DNA of 64,000 nucleotides from Clostridium sp. (GCF_016650035.1 NZ_JAENWM010000008.1:1-64000); one strand, 5' to 3'. Counted from the stretch's first letter, positions 30,174-41,579 are shown. Program-made: numbers and translations. The notes: generated by a model from the sequence alone, not told the origin.

Positions 30174-30518
30174 TTATATCATAGCATAAATTTTTTCTAT
30201 AGTCTTTCTATGTTCATTTACTTTTTCTATAACCTTTCGGTTCTTTCCAATAAAGAATATAGGTAAGGCTAGTTGCTCGCATCCCCCTATGACCATATCT
30301 CTTTTAAGAAGCTCCTTAATATTATAATGATAAGAATGCTCTTCACCACATAGTGAGCACTTAACCTTAATTACTATTTCGTTACCTTTGTTAACCTTAA
30401 GGTTTAAAGATGGAAATCTAGTATTAATACTCTCTAATTCAAATATTGTAAGTTCACAAACCTTATATCGACCATTAGAATCCTTTAAAGCCATAGCAAT
30501 ATTAGTATCAAATATCAA
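30174..30518 (-). CDS. Unknown small protein with a possible zinc site
   Basis: I do not recognise this 114-residue protein. A CSLCGEEHSYHY segment (about 54-65) and a later GGC (about 79) could bind a metal. No membrane segment or signal peptide is seen. TTG start 30518 is supported by GGAGGT seven bases upstream. It lies between pyrG and rho, has its own terminator, and may be co-transcribed with pyrG. Confidence 0.65.
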   Translation of the reverse strand: MIFDTNIAMALKDSNGRYKVCELTIFELESINTRFPSLNLKVNKGNEIVIKVKCSLCGEEHSYHYNIKELLKRDMVIGGCEQLALPIFFIGKNRKVIEKVNEHRKTIEKIYAMI

Positions 30519-30651
30519 TTACCCCACCTCCATATTATTATAAATTAATAAAATCAAAAGTATTAATTTATTAAAGTGTTTTATATTTAATTCTATATAT
30601 TTTATGAAATTCCTTCTAAATTAGACTTTAAATTTACGGAAATTTTATTTC

Positions 30652-32355
<1,704 letters not shown>

Positions 32356-32377
32356 TTATACTATTTTTAAAAATAGC

Positions 32378-32406
32378 TTGACAGATGTTCTTAATGGTTC
32401 TATAAT
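32378..32406 (+). promoter_or_regulatory. Perfect-consensus sigma-A promoter with no downstream gene
   Basis: TTGACA (32378-32383), 17 bp, TATAAT (32401-32406): both hexamers are perfect and the spacing is ideal. It points rightward, towards a stretch with no protein gene on that strand. Confidence 0.8.
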
Positions 32407-32412
32407 AGAAAT

Positions 32413-32512
32413 TACCCTATAAAAACAATCGTATAGTAAACTGGCATATGTGTTTACAAAAACCATATCAATATCTTATCACACTTTTTTATCATACACC
32501 AGTGCTTTTTTT
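32413..32512 (+). ncRNA. Candidate small RNA of about 100 nt
   Basis: Transcription from the consensus promoter would start near 32413. ACTGGCATATG (32440-32450) pairs with CATACACCAGT (32493-32503) except for two internal positions, and seven T residues follow at 32506-32512, with further T runs after. This resembles an intrinsic terminator. No frame of useful length is present. It matches no RNA family I recognise. Confidence 0.5.
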
Positions 32513-32558
32513 GTTTTTATTTTTTTTGAAAGTTTTATTAAATATTTTTTATAATAGC

Positions 32559-32588
32559 AAGGCTATGTTCTATATAGAACATAGCCTT
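32559..32588 (-). terminator. Terminator of the DUF1934 gene
   Basis: A perfect 30-bp palindrome (AAGGCTATGTTCTA and its complement), just downstream of the leftward gene at 32610. Confidence 0.75.
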
Positions 32589-32609
32589 TATTTTAGTTAT
32601 ATTTTAATA

Positions 32610-33032
32610 CTATTGAGCTTTAATATTAATTTTAAGTGTGGTACTTAAAACTTGTTGATTTCCTATTATCATATCATAATCTATAAATACATCTCCTCCA
32701 TTATTATCCACCTTCATTTTTAATTCCTTAGTATCCACTGTAAGATCTAAAGCTCCATGAGGTGTATTATATAACGTTAAATCCCTTTCATGTTTTTTAA
32801 ATTTCATTTCAGTATTAGTAGTTCCAGTTCTTATAAGTGTGAAGTTTTCCTCATCGATCTTTAATGTAGTAGTAGTTCCCTTCATTCCTGAAATCTCCGT
32901 CTCTTCATATACTGCATAATAAGAATTATCTTGTTTGTAAAACTTACCAGGTGTCACCACTTCAATTATGTCATCCTCATCTTTGCTGTCAGCTTGACTA
33001 CTAACAACTGAAATTATAGCATTCTTATTCAT
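32610..33032 (-). CDS. DUF1934 (YwiB-type) beta-barrel protein
   Basis: A 140-residue protein predicted to be all-beta, matching the DUF1934/YwiB family: an early ...NAIISVVSSQ strand, TPGKFYKQDNSYYAVYEETE and LTLYNTPHGALDLTVDTKELK. The family has a lipocalin-like barrel and unknown function. ATG 33032 follows AGGGG. It lies 14 bp after the PP-loop gene and is probably co-transcribed. Confidence 0.8.
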   Translation of the reverse strand: MNKNAIISVVSSQADSKDEDDIIEVVTPGKFYKQDNSYYAVYEETEISGMKGTTTTLKIDEENFTLIRTGTTNTEMKFKKHERDLTLYNTPHGALDLTVDTKELKMKVDNNGGDVFIDYDMIIGNQQVLSTTLKINIKAQ

Positions 33033-33046
33033 AAATTTACCCCTCG

Positions 33047-34030
33047 CTAAATTAAAATATGTTGACTTATTTCTTCATCTGTGGCAGGCACCGCTTCTAT
33101 AGACTCGCTTAGTGGATCATCACATCTACCATATCTAATAGATATAATTTCCTCATCTTTGCCCTTAGAATACCGTCCTGTAACTTTAGCTGCAAATTCA
33201 ATATCGACCTTGGTTTCTTTACCAATTATAACTACCGTAGATCCAATATAGTCCGCTGCTAAAAATTTCAAATCTTCCTGCGTTATTAATTGATTTAAAA
33301 GTTCTCCTTCTTCCTGCGTTCTTGTAGATATAATCTTTGCATCTTTAGATAGCCTAAAATGTCTTCCTATTTTTAATAATTCTAAATCTTTTGTAGATAT
33401 ATCTTGTTTATGATCTACAAGATCCCTAAGTCTTAAAGCGTAGTTAGGTTCAGTAAGTTTACATCCACCAGCTGGTGATGGATAGTCTAAAATCCCCCAC
33501 TTCTGCGCTAGTTCCATTTGGACTTTTCTGTTTCTTCCTTTTATGTCCATAAGCGCTTCTCTATTTATTAATCCATCCAACTCCATTTCCGTTGGATTAA
33601 GGTTTTTAGCACTTAAAGGTCTCAATATTTTATGCCCTATCCCAGATTCATTTTTCACTATATCTAACGCTGACCTATTTTGAGACATAGGCCTTTGATT
33701 TAAAACTTCTCCTGTTATGATAAAATCCGCATGATATTTTTCCAGTAGCACTCCACAATGTGTCATCATCATAGCATGGCAATCAATACAAGGATTCATA
33801 TTTTTACCATGTCCATGTTTTGGATCCTTAACCATTTCAAAATGTTCATCTGAAAAATCTATAACTTCTAAGGGTATATCTATTTGTTTAACCATTTTTA
33901 ATGCATGCTCCTCATTAAAAAAATTCGATTTAAAACATATCCCGATAACTTCTATTCCCTGATCTTTTACAAGTTTTGCTGCGAGTATGCTATCTAGCCC
34001 TCCAGAAATCATAGCTAAAGCTGTTGTCAT
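33047..34030 (-). CDS. PP-loop ATPase of the MnmA/ThiI-like type with a DUF814-like tail
   Basis: A 327-residue protein with the PP-loop motif MISGGLDS near residue 8, which binds ATP for adenylation in tRNA-thiolation and related enzymes. Conserved cysteines lie in CIDCHAMM (about 80-87) and in GGCKLTEP near 189. The C-terminal part (about 225-315, with YIGSTVVIIG) resembles a DUF814/NFACT-R-type unit. It is often annotated as a tRNA 2-thiouridylase-like protein, but its substrate is unknown. It is co-directional with ddl and the DUF1934 gene. Confidence 0.8.
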   Translation of the reverse strand: MTTALAMISGGLDSILAAKLVKDQGIEVIGICFKSNFFNEEHALKMVKQIDIPLEVIDFSDEHFEMVKDPKHGHGKNMNPCIDCHAMMMTHCGVLLEKYHADFIITGEVLNQRPMSQNRSALDIVKNESGIGHKILRPLSAKNLNPTEMELDGLINREALMDIKGRNRKVQMELAQKWGILDYPSPAGGCKLTEPNYALRLRDLVDHKQDISTKDLELLKIGRHFRLSKDAKIISTRTQEEGELLNQLITQEDLKFLAADYIGSTVVIIGKETKVDIEFAAKVTGRYSKGKDEEIISIRYGRCDDPLSESIEAVPATDEEISQHILI

Positions 34031-34058
34031 AAATTTTCTCCTTTCTACCTTGTATTTA

Positions 34059-35090
34059 TTATTTATTACTTCTTTCTATAGCAAGTTTAATAAGCTCATC
34101 AATAAGCGTTCCAAAATTTTTACCTGTAGCAGCCCACATTTTAGGATACATACTTATTTTAGTAAAGCCCGGTATAGTGTTAACCTCATTTAAATAAACC
34201 TCTTCAGTTTGTTTATCAACTAGAAAATCCACCCTTGCCATGCCAGCACAATCTAATATTTTATAAATCTTTATAGCCTGTTCTCTTATGATTTCAAGCT
34301 TAGCTTCGCAGAGTGCCGCGGGTATTAAAAGCACAGACGCTTCACTTTTATATTTAGCTTCGTAATCATAAAATTCTTTTGCGGGAACTACTTCACCCGG
34401 AATAGATGCTTCAGGATAATCATTACCCAGTACAGACACTTCAATTTCCCTAGCATTTATAGCCTTTTCAACCAAAACTTTTCTATCATATTTTAGAGCC
34501 TCTTCAAGTCCAAGTGTTAATTCTTCTTTGTTATGAGCTTTTGTTATCCCTACAGAAGAACCCCCATTAGATGGTTTAATAAATACATCATAGCCTAATC
34601 TTTTCTCTATTTTCTCTACAAATACATCTTTATTTTCTGCATATTCATGAGCATTAATTACTACATAATCAGCTTGCACTATATTAAAGTTTTCTAATAA
34701 GTACTTCGTATAAATTTTATCCATGCAAATAGCAGAAGACATTACTCCAGGTCCTACACAAGGAATATTAAATATTTTACACATACCTTGAATCGTTCCA
34801 TCTTCTCCAAATAGCCCGTGCATTACTGGAAATACTACATCTACCTCTTTATTAAAAATAACATTTTGGCCATCCGATGCTTTATTAGATTCATCTTTTT
34901 CCCATTCTCCACTCTCTATGTTATCTAAGTTCCCAGTGTACTTAAACCATAATCCTTCCTTTGTTATTCCTATAGGATATATATCATATTTTGTTCTATC
35001 AATATTTTTCAATACCGATGTTGCTGATGATCTTGAAACCTCATGTTCAGTAGACTGTCCACCAAATAAAACCGCTATTTTCTTTTTCAT
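34059..35090 (-). CDS. ddl: D-alanine--D-alanine ligase
   Basis: An ATP-grasp enzyme making the D-Ala-D-Ala dipeptide of peptidoglycan. The 343-residue protein starts KIAVLFGGQSTEHEVS, has HGLFGEDGTIQG near residue 89, FIKPSNGGSSVGI near 170 and the metal-binding EVNTIPGFT near 310. The Ser/Tyr/Phe specificity pocket was not checked in detail; a D-Ala-D-Lac enzyme is less likely as no van genes are nearby. Confidence 0.95.
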   Translation of the reverse strand: MKKKIAVLFGGQSTEHEVSRSSATSVLKNIDRTKYDIYPIGITKEGLWFKYTGNLDNIESGEWEKDESNKASDGQNVIFNKEVDVVFPVMHGLFGEDGTIQGMCKIFNIPCVGPGVMSSAICMDKIYTKYLLENFNIVQADYVVINAHEYAENKDVFVEKIEKRLGYDVFIKPSNGGSSVGITKAHNKEELTLGLEEALKYDRKVLVEKAINAREIEVSVLGNDYPEASIPGEVVPAKEFYDYEAKYKSEASVLLIPAALCEAKLEIIREQAIKIYKILDCAGMARVDFLVDKQTEEVYLNEVNTIPGFTKISMYPKMWAATGKNFGTLIDELIKLAIERSNK

Positions 35091-35241
35091 TAACTATCTC
35101 TCCTTATAACTATAATAATTATTTTATGAATAATGAAATCATTAGTTCATTAAATAAATTCATTATTATATCTTATTATAACATTTATATATATTACATT
35201 GCATCTATTTAAAAAATCAGGATTATAAATTAACTCAATAC

Positions 35242-35283
35242 AAGAGAGGATATATGTGCACCTTATGCAATATATCCTCTCTT
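35242..35283 (-). terminator. Terminator of the gerA-spoIIR-ypeB run
   Basis: A 13-bp stem (35242-35254 with 35271-35283), extended by further complementary bases, downstream of ypeB. Confidence 0.75.
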
Positions 35284-35304
35284 ATTCATACTAAAGATAA
35301 TAAC

Positions 35305-36675
35305 CTAAATAGTTAGCTTACCATTAGGAGTATCTATTATTTCTATTATTCTTTGTTCATACCCAGTACTTGTGTCAATGTATACTATAAATTCTTTTTC
35401 CTTATATGAGCCTAAAAATTCATAACACAAAACTTCTATATTATTCTCAGTTGGTATAATAGCTAAACTAATTTTACTTATTTCTAGTCGCTTTCCAACC
35501 TTTTCCTGTGCTTTAGCAACAGTTATTTTGGGTTTTGCAATCTCCCTTTTTTCAACATGAGACACTAGAAATTTTTCTGATTCAATTCCTATAATGCTGC
35601 CATCATCTAGTGCAATCTTAAGTTTTACTTGATCTGGGTAAATTGCTACTTCTCCTTGGTTATACACATAGCTCACCACTGCTGTGTTTTCATAATTCAA
35701 CGTATATGTAGGCTCCATATTTTCATAGCCTATTTTCCCGATAAAGGCGCTGCCACCTTTTATTGCATCTTTTATATCTATAGCTTTCTTTCCTATAGAT
35801 CTATTATCCAATAAATATACTACTCTTCCTCCATTTTTACTTATTTCTATCACTGCAACCCCATCATTTTTGTCTCTTCCTTTAAATGTTATATTAAAGG
35901 TATATGACGGTATTCTAGTTTTTCCTTCTACTGGTTTATTCTCAATGCTTACAATTTTATCTTTTCCATATATATTTTCTATTATCTTAATAGCTTCATT
36001 TTCACTTACTTCTTTTTGAGTCATTATTTTAGGCTCTATTTCTAATATATTGTCAGAAAAAGGCCCATCATAAATTAATGCTGGATATTGAACTATTTGT
36101 TTTTGTATTCCCTTGAATTTTTTAGTCATAAGGTCATCCCCTGCTTTGGCAAATACCCCACTACTTTTTTTTCTAATCTCTCCCCATTTTACTTTTCCTT
36201 CATTTATTTCTGAAAGCACCCCATTTAATTGCTCCTGAAGAGTATATGATTGCCTTTCTAATTCGTCAATAAAATCATATTCTTTATCACTAAGATCCTT
36301 CCCTTGTGATGTTGCTTTTGCCAAGGTATAACAGAAATCTCCTACTTGAGCTAAAAATTCACTGGTGTCTCCAACCACCGATTGATCAATTGGTAAGGAA
36401 TGTAACTTATCATTTGCAGTTGCCGAAAATCTAAAAATCTCTTCAAACACTACTATGCTTTGTTCTCTAGACCCTACAATAGCAGCTTTACCCAGATTCA
36501 CTCTTATATTTTGTACAGAATCAACAAGCTCATACATATTTTTACTATATTGACCTTGAAGATAATTTCTATAATCTAATCTTTCCAAATACATTAGTAT
36601 AGCAAAAGTAGTTGAAAACACAACTATTATAGTCACAGCACTTGTATACAACATTCTTTTCTTTATCATTTTCAT
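35305..36675 (-). CDS. ypeB: YpeB-like spore germination protein
   Basis: YpeB partners the cortex-lytic enzyme SleB in Bacillus spores. The 456-residue protein has one N-terminal membrane segment (about 8-28), a helical domain (about 35-200) and the C-terminal PepSY-like repeats (about 215-450, each with an EKVG or AIKIIEN-type helix). ATG 36675 follows AGGAGG by seven bases. No sleB gene is adjacent; the upstream neighbour is spoIIR. Confidence 0.9.
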   Translation of the reverse strand: MKMIKKRMLYTSAVTIIVVFSTTFAILMYLERLDYRNYLQGQYSKNMYELVDSVQNIRVNLGKAAIVGSREQSIVVFEEIFRFSATANDKLHSLPIDQSVVGDTSEFLAQVGDFCYTLAKATSQGKDLSDKEYDFIDELERQSYTLQEQLNGVLSEINEGKVKWGEIRKKSSGVFAKAGDDLMTKKFKGIQKQIVQYPALIYDGPFSDNILEIEPKIMTQKEVSENEAIKIIENIYGKDKIVSIENKPVEGKTRIPSYTFNITFKGRDKNDGVAVIEISKNGGRVVYLLDNRSIGKKAIDIKDAIKGGSAFIGKIGYENMEPTYTLNYENTAVVSYVYNQGEVAIYPDQVKLKIALDDGSIIGIESEKFLVSHVEKREIAKPKITVAKAQEKVGKRLEISKISLAIIPTENNIEVLCYEFLGSYKEKEFIVYIDTSTGYEQRIIEIIDTPNGKLTI

Positions 36676-36710
36676 TAGTTTTCCTCCTAGCATTTTCCTT
36701 GATAATTTAT

Positions 36711-37340
36711 TTAAGAGAATAATCCACCTAATATTTCCATAATTTTGAATTTCACAATTATTTCTTTGTTATCTTTAGTATTATCTATTAATTCATACTC
36801 CGCATCTGACAATACGCTTTTCATATCACTTTCTGTTTCCTCAAAAGCTACCTCTCCCTTTGTAATATCCACAAAACATAATGGTGGAAACATAACACAC
36901 CACCAATTTTGTCCTCTTCCACTCCCAATAAGTATCCTGTAAGCTTCATATTCACCCTGAGGAAGCGTTACATTCCCATAGGTTTTAACCGGAAAATATT
37001 CCTCTGAAAGAGTTGTATCTGCAGAATATTTAAATCCATTTTTATTTATAACCATTTGTGCTATTTTTTTTATATTTTTATCTTCACTATTTATAATTAC
37101 TCTTGACTCTTCTATGCTCTTACTGTTTATAAGTTTTGGTGATACATATTCTAAAACAGCATCTCTTACTTTTAACTTTAACTCCTGATCCACCTTATCA
37201 TCACTATTAGCTATTACATGAAACCTTATAAGTTTACCTGCAACATCACTTTGGCTTGCCTTTCCACTTATATTGTTTGTATTTAAAGCTATAGAAATTA
37301 TAATAATTATGGTAACACTTGTTAATATAATTTTTTTCAT
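36711..37340 (-). CDS. spoIIR: Stage II sporulation protein R
   Basis: SpoIIR is made in the forespore under sigma-F and triggers SpoIIGA to process pro-sigma-E in the mother cell. The 208-residue protein has an N-terminal signal or anchor segment (about 3-22), the family start LIRFHVIANSDDKVDQELKLK near 35 and the GRGQNWWCVMFPPLCFVD signature near 140. ATG 37340 is preceded by GGGGGTGGAT. Its nearest upstream neighbours are gerA-type genes, which is unusual outside clostridia. Confidence 0.93.
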   Translation of the reverse strand: MKKIILTSVTIIIIISIALNTNNISGKASQSDVAGKLIRFHVIANSDDKVDQELKLKVRDAVLEYVSPKLINSKSIEESRVIINSEDKNIKKIAQMVINKNGFKYSADTTLSEEYFPVKTYGNVTLPQGEYEAYRILIGSGRGQNWWCVMFPPLCFVDITKGEVAFEETESDMKSVLSDAEYELIDNTKDNKEIIVKFKIMEILGGLFS

Positions 37341-37402
37341 AGTGATCCACCCCCGAATACAATGATTTATATTAAAATTATTACCAATTTTTGTAACTAT
37401 AT

Positions 37403-38578
37403 TCACTGAACTGCTCCAACTCTTCGTATTTTAGTATCAACAGTTACATTTATTAATGCATTTTTATATTTTTCATCCCATTCACCTTCTATTTTGTTCC
37501 AAAGTGAAGGTTTGAACTTTTCAATATATTCGCGTACTCCAAATGGATCTATCTCAAATTCTGTTTTGGATATCTCCATAATTTTTTCACATTCTACAGA
37601 AATCGACTTATTAAATATACTCTGTAAATTTTTCAGCTCATCCTTTTGGAGCATTGTTTTACCTACATAATATCCCCCTAATTGACCCTCAATATCTAAA
37701 TCCATATTAATGACTAACTTATCTCCCTTTTCATCCACCGTGATTTTTCTTTTACATCCGTCTATTAAATAATCAACAGGATGTCCGTCCATATAAATAA
37801 CTTTTTTCCCAATATTAAACTTACCACTTAACATCTGAATGCCCATTAGTTCTATGGCGGTAAAATGCCCCTTTAATTCATAATCTTTAATAATGGCAGC
37901 CCCAGTTAAAATCAATTCATTTTTATCCTTATCTAAAGTTATTCTAGGTAGTAACACATTCCCATTTTCACTTAAAAGAATAAGAAATTCATTCAAATTC
38001 ATACTCAAAATCCTAGAATTCCTCTTACTATTAGCCATAAGTCCAGAAATGTAATTTTGAGTGCTTTTTTCTGTAATTGGTTTGAATTTTATACAGTCCT
38101 CAGCTGTACCTTCTGAGACAACTATATCCAACATCCTATTTATGTTAGGATCCCTTTGCAAATAATCCACTATTTCCTTAACTATTTCTTTATATTCTAA
38201 TAAATTGCTACTTAATATAAGTAACTTAGCATGCCCCATATATATATCTCTACTACTTTTAGCCATAGCTTCTGAAATAGCATCCTCCATAGAGGAAGCC
38301 TCAGTATTAATATATTTCTCCTCTGCACTTCCACCTTTTTCCGCACCTAGCATACTCATATCTGGAAATCCATAAGTTACATTGATTTTTTTTATTTTTC
38401 CCTCTGCAAAAGGATCTTCCGGATTGATTTTTTTTAATTCTCCCTCTTTGTCAATATCCTCTCCTGTGTCAACCGCTATAGTGGATATGAAATTAAGCCT
38501 ATCTATTTCTATTTTATCCCAACACCCACTAAGTAATATGCAACTGAGTATAACCGGTAAAACCTTTTTAAATTTCAT
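37403..38578 (-). CDS. gerAC: Germinant receptor subunit C (Ger(x)C lipoprotein)
   Basis: The lipoprotein subunit of a GerA-type spore germinant receptor on the inner spore membrane. The 391-residue precursor has the lipobox LSGCW at about 16-20 and three domains typical of GerBC structures, with the family motif RDIYMGHAKLLILS near residue 109. It overlaps gerAB by 11 bp. Confidence 0.93.
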   Translation of the reverse strand: MKFKKVLPVILSCILLSGCWDKIEIDRLNFISTIAVDTGEDIDKEGELKKINPEDPFAEGKIKKINVTYGFPDMSMLGAEKGGSAEEKYINTEASSMEDAISEAMAKSSRDIYMGHAKLLILSSNLLEYKEIVKEIVDYLQRDPNINRMLDIVVSEGTAEDCIKFKPITEKSTQNYISGLMANSKRNSRILSMNLNEFLILLSENGNVLLPRITLDKDKNELILTGAAIIKDYELKGHFTAIELMGIQMLSGKFNIGKKVIYMDGHPVDYLIDGCKRKITVDEKGDKLVINMDLDIEGQLGGYYVGKTMLQKDELKNLQSIFNKSISVECEKIMEISKTEFEIDPFGVREYIEKFKPSLWNKIEGEWDEKYKNALINVTVDTKIRRVGAVQ

Positions 38579-39704
38579 TGGCAGATTTCCTCCTCTCTTT
38601 ACCTTTCCCTACTAGCAAGATAAGTATCGGTAAAATTACAAAAACAAATATAGCCGTTAATAGTACCGGGGTTGTTTCAAACTCTAAAGTATAAAGGTCT
38701 GCTATATTTTCCGGATATAATGCTACCACATAAACAAGAGGAATAATTAAAAGTGAGGATAGTTTAATATCTTTCAATTTAAATACAGTTTTTATAATTT
38801 CGCCAGAAAAGAAATAAGCGTTAACAAATGTAGTGAAATAAAAAAATACCCAAAATGCCATTACAACGCCATCCCAACGTTCTATAAATGCGCCTGGTAT
38901 CTTTAAAGACCTTACCATAGAAATAGTTGGCCATAATAAAATCCGACTCTGTTCTTTTGAAAATACCGCTAAAACAAGTATCATTACAATTTCATAAAAT
39001 ATTGTTACAAATACAATGCTCCTCCTTAACACCCGGGACAAATTTTTCTTATTCTTGACATAAGGAAGAATAAGATATGCTATTTCAATTCCTCCAAAAC
39101 AGAATAAGATATATTTGGAAGTCCTAAAATATTCAGAAGGCTTATTATTAAGCACTGGTAACAAATTTGTGAAATCAGCATTCACTGCAATAAGTATAAA
39201 AACTATAAGTACCGGAATGAACATAATCCAAAATACAATTTCATTAAATTTAACTAGATCGCCAATCTCACCTCTAACTAAGTAGGTTGCGGTTAAAATA
39301 GTAACTATCAAAATAAATTCTGTAGGGGTCTTCCTTAATAAATATAGTTTAATTACTTCAGCAAATTCCCTCATTCCTAGAGAAACAATAAATATACTAT
39401 AAAGTGCAAAGATAATAGCAAATACCCCTCCTAGCATCTTACCAAAATTGTTCTGCAATATATTTGTAAACTGTTCAAAATTGTTCTTCTTCATAACCAT
39501 GTATATAAGATACAGTAATAAGAAAATTACTGCCCCGCCAATTAAAGCAACTATCCATGAATCACTCCCTACTTTATCTATAACGTCTCTAGGAGAGGAA
39601 AATATTCCTATTCCTACTATAGCTACCACTATGGTACTAAATAAACCAAAGTCTCCGATTATTTCTTTATGCCGCATAATATGATTTTTCGCCTCCACTT
39701 GCAA
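38568..39704 (-). CDS. gerAB: Germinant receptor subunit B (spore germination permease)
   Basis: The amino-acid-permease-like subunit that binds germinant. It is a ten-helix membrane protein of 369-378 residues with an FSSPRDVI motif in the first helix region. The start is uncertain: TTG 39704 has a poor ribosome-binding site, while ATG 39677 is 14 bases from GGAGG, farther than usual. The ligand cannot be predicted from sequence. Confidence 0.92.
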   Translation of the reverse strand: MQVEAKNHIMRHKEIIGDFGLFSTIVVAIVGIGIFSSPRDVIDKVGSDSWIVALIGGAVIFLLLYLIYMVMKKNNFEQFTNILQNNFGKMLGGVFAIIFALYSIFIVSLGMREFAEVIKLYLLRKTPTEFILIVTILTATYLVRGEIGDLVKFNEIVFWIMFIPVLIVFILIAVNADFTNLLPVLNNKPSEYFRTSKYILFCFGGIEIAYLILPYVKNKKNLSRVLRRSIVFVTIFYEIVMILVLAVFSKEQSRILLWPTISMVRSLKIPGAFIERWDGVVMAFWVFFYFTTFVNAYFFSGEIIKTVFKLKDIKLSSLLIIPLVYVVALYPENIADLYTLEFETTPVLLTAIFVFVILPILILLVGKGKERRKSANEI

Positions 39705-39719
39705 AGATGATGATTCAAA

Positions 39720-41180
39720 TTATTTTTGTCTTATCTTATCTCCCGTTTTCATGTATTTAGGTCTTTCTTTTAGCTTAGATATAGGTACTCTGATATACAT
39801 ATCTTTTAAATCTTTTATATTAACATTAACCGCCGGTGCTAAATACGGTATTCCAAAACTTTTCAGTCTAACTAGATGAACAAGAAGCACAATGAGCCCC
39901 ATTATTATTCCATAAAGACCTGCAATTGCCGACGCAATAATAAGTAAAAATCTCGTAAGTCTAAATGCCGAAGTAACTTCATAATTAGGGGTTACAAATG
40001 TAGTAATAGCTGTAATCGCCACAATAATTATCATAATAGGACTAACTATTCCTGCACTTACTGCAGATTGCCCTATAACAAGTCCTCCTACAATACCAAT
40101 AGTAGCTCCAATGGGTCTTGGCAACCTAACCACAGCTTCCATAAGGAGGGCTAAAAACAGTTCCATGATTATAGCCTCTATAAATGCAGGAAATGGGACC
40201 CCTTCCCTTGAAGCTGCTATAGAATAGGCTAATTTAGTGGGTATTATAGACGTATTAAAAGATGTAATTGCTACATAAAGAGCCGGAGCAGTAAGGGAAA
40301 TAAATATAGAAATCATCCTAATAAGTCTAACTATAGAAGCATGCATCCATCTTTGATAGTAATCATCAGGCGATTGAAATAAATTAGGCAAAGTACACGG
40401 AACAATAATTGCGAAAGGAGAATTATCTACAAGTAATGCTACTCTGCCCTCATATAAAGCCGCTGCTACTACATCAGGCCTCTCAGTACTTTGTATTTGA
40501 GGAAAAGGAGAATATTTATTATCCTCTATTAACTGTTCAATGTATGCAGAATCAAAAACTGCATCAATGTTTATTTTTTCTATTCTATCTTGAAGTTCCT
40601 CAAGCACCTCTTTATTTACAATATCGTCAATATACATAATAGCCACATCGGTTTTTGATCTAGTTCCTATGGATTTAGATTTAATTCTTAGCCTAGTATC
40701 CCTTATTCGCCTTCTAACCAATACGGTATTAAACCTTACAGTTTCTGTAAAGCCGTCTCTTGCTCCCCTAATTACTGTTTCACCAGATGGATCTCCTATA
40801 CCTCTAGCTGGCCAAAAACGTGTAGCAATAACATAGGCGCAATCTAACCCATCTATAAACATTAACGTCTCACCAGAAAGGGCAGCATTAACCCCTTCAC
40901 TTAATTTTTTAACTTCCCTCATGTCACTTACCGCAAGCAGATTATCTTTTATTTCTTTTACGTCTTCTATGCCTTTTGAGCACAACATTAGTGGCTCTAA
41001 TACATAATGATCTAATAACAATTTGTCTGCCATTCCATCAACATAAACTAAAGCTGCTTTCCAATCTCCCACATTAAAAGTTCTAAAAACAACGTCTGAA
41101 TTATCTTTCAAAAGTTCTTTTATATACGCTATATTTTTTTCTACGGACAACTCAATTTTATCTTCGATTTTTTCTTTCAT
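39720..41180 (-). CDS. gerAA: Germinant receptor subunit A
   Basis: The 486-residue subunit has a soluble N-terminal domain (about 1-255) and about five membrane helices (about 285-450). Family motifs include the ARGIGDPSGETVIRGARDGFTE stretch near residue 130 and the proline-rich RPIGATIGIVGGLVIGQSAV near 360. GerAA-type subunits oligomerise and are proposed to conduct ions. It is first in the operon gerAA-gerAB-gerAC. Confidence 0.95.
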   Translation of the reverse strand: MKEKIEDKIELSVEKNIAYIKELLKDNSDVVFRTFNVGDWKAALVYVDGMADKLLLDHYVLEPLMLCSKGIEDVKEIKDNLLAVSDMREVKKLSEGVNAALSGETLMFIDGLDCAYVIATRFWPARGIGDPSGETVIRGARDGFTETVRFNTVLVRRRIRDTRLRIKSKSIGTRSKTDVAIMYIDDIVNKEVLEELQDRIEKINIDAVFDSAYIEQLIEDNKYSPFPQIQSTERPDVVAAALYEGRVALLVDNSPFAIIVPCTLPNLFQSPDDYYQRWMHASIVRLIRMISIFISLTAPALYVAITSFNTSIIPTKLAYSIAASREGVPFPAFIEAIIMELFLALLMEAVVRLPRPIGATIGIVGGLVIGQSAVSAGIVSPIMIIIVAITAITTFVTPNYEVTSAFRLTRFLLIIASAIAGLYGIIMGLIVLLVHLVRLKSFGIPYLAPAVNVNIKDLKDMYIRVPISKLKERPKYMKTGDKIRQK

Positions 41181-41239
41181 AATGCTTCACTTCCTTACAT
41201 ATGTATAGGTGTGCTATATCCTTAATATTTTATATTTAT

Positions 41240-41431
41240 TTAAAACATCCACCTAAGTATAAATAGAATTATAGATATGATAATTGCTGCCCATCCTAAA
41301 ATACCCGCTTTCTTACTAGTACTGTCCATATGATTTTTTTTAAAATTCCTTGAATCCACAGTAAGTACAACAGTGCCTTGAATCATCATCATCGTTAAAA
41401 AATATACATCAAACAAATCTAATATTTTCAT
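41240..41431 (-). CDS. Small membrane protein (CLC_0170-like)
   Basis: A 63-residue protein with two hydrophobic segments (about 7-25 and 43-62) and a basic loop RNFKKNHMDSTSKK. It resembles small clostridial proteins often annotated CLC_0170, of unknown function. ATG 41431 follows AAGGAG. It is co-directional with and upstream of the gerA genes. Confidence 0.6.
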   Translation of the reverse strand: MKILDLFDVYFLTMMMIQGTVVLTVDSRNFKKNHMDSTSKKAGILGWAAIIISIILFILRWMF

Positions 41432-41579
41432 TACTTTACTCCTTATATTAATTTCGCTTTGGTATAACTAGTTTCTACGACAGGGATAAAAAATATTCAC
41501 TAGTCTCATGAAAATAAAAAAAACCTGCAAAAACCAACAAAGGCTTTTACACGTTTTTATTTATCATATAGAATTGAAT

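Noticed and set aside
41500-41570. A terminator between ispE and the gerA upstream gene
   Set aside because: Only three to four strong base pairs can form, so it is too weak to call.
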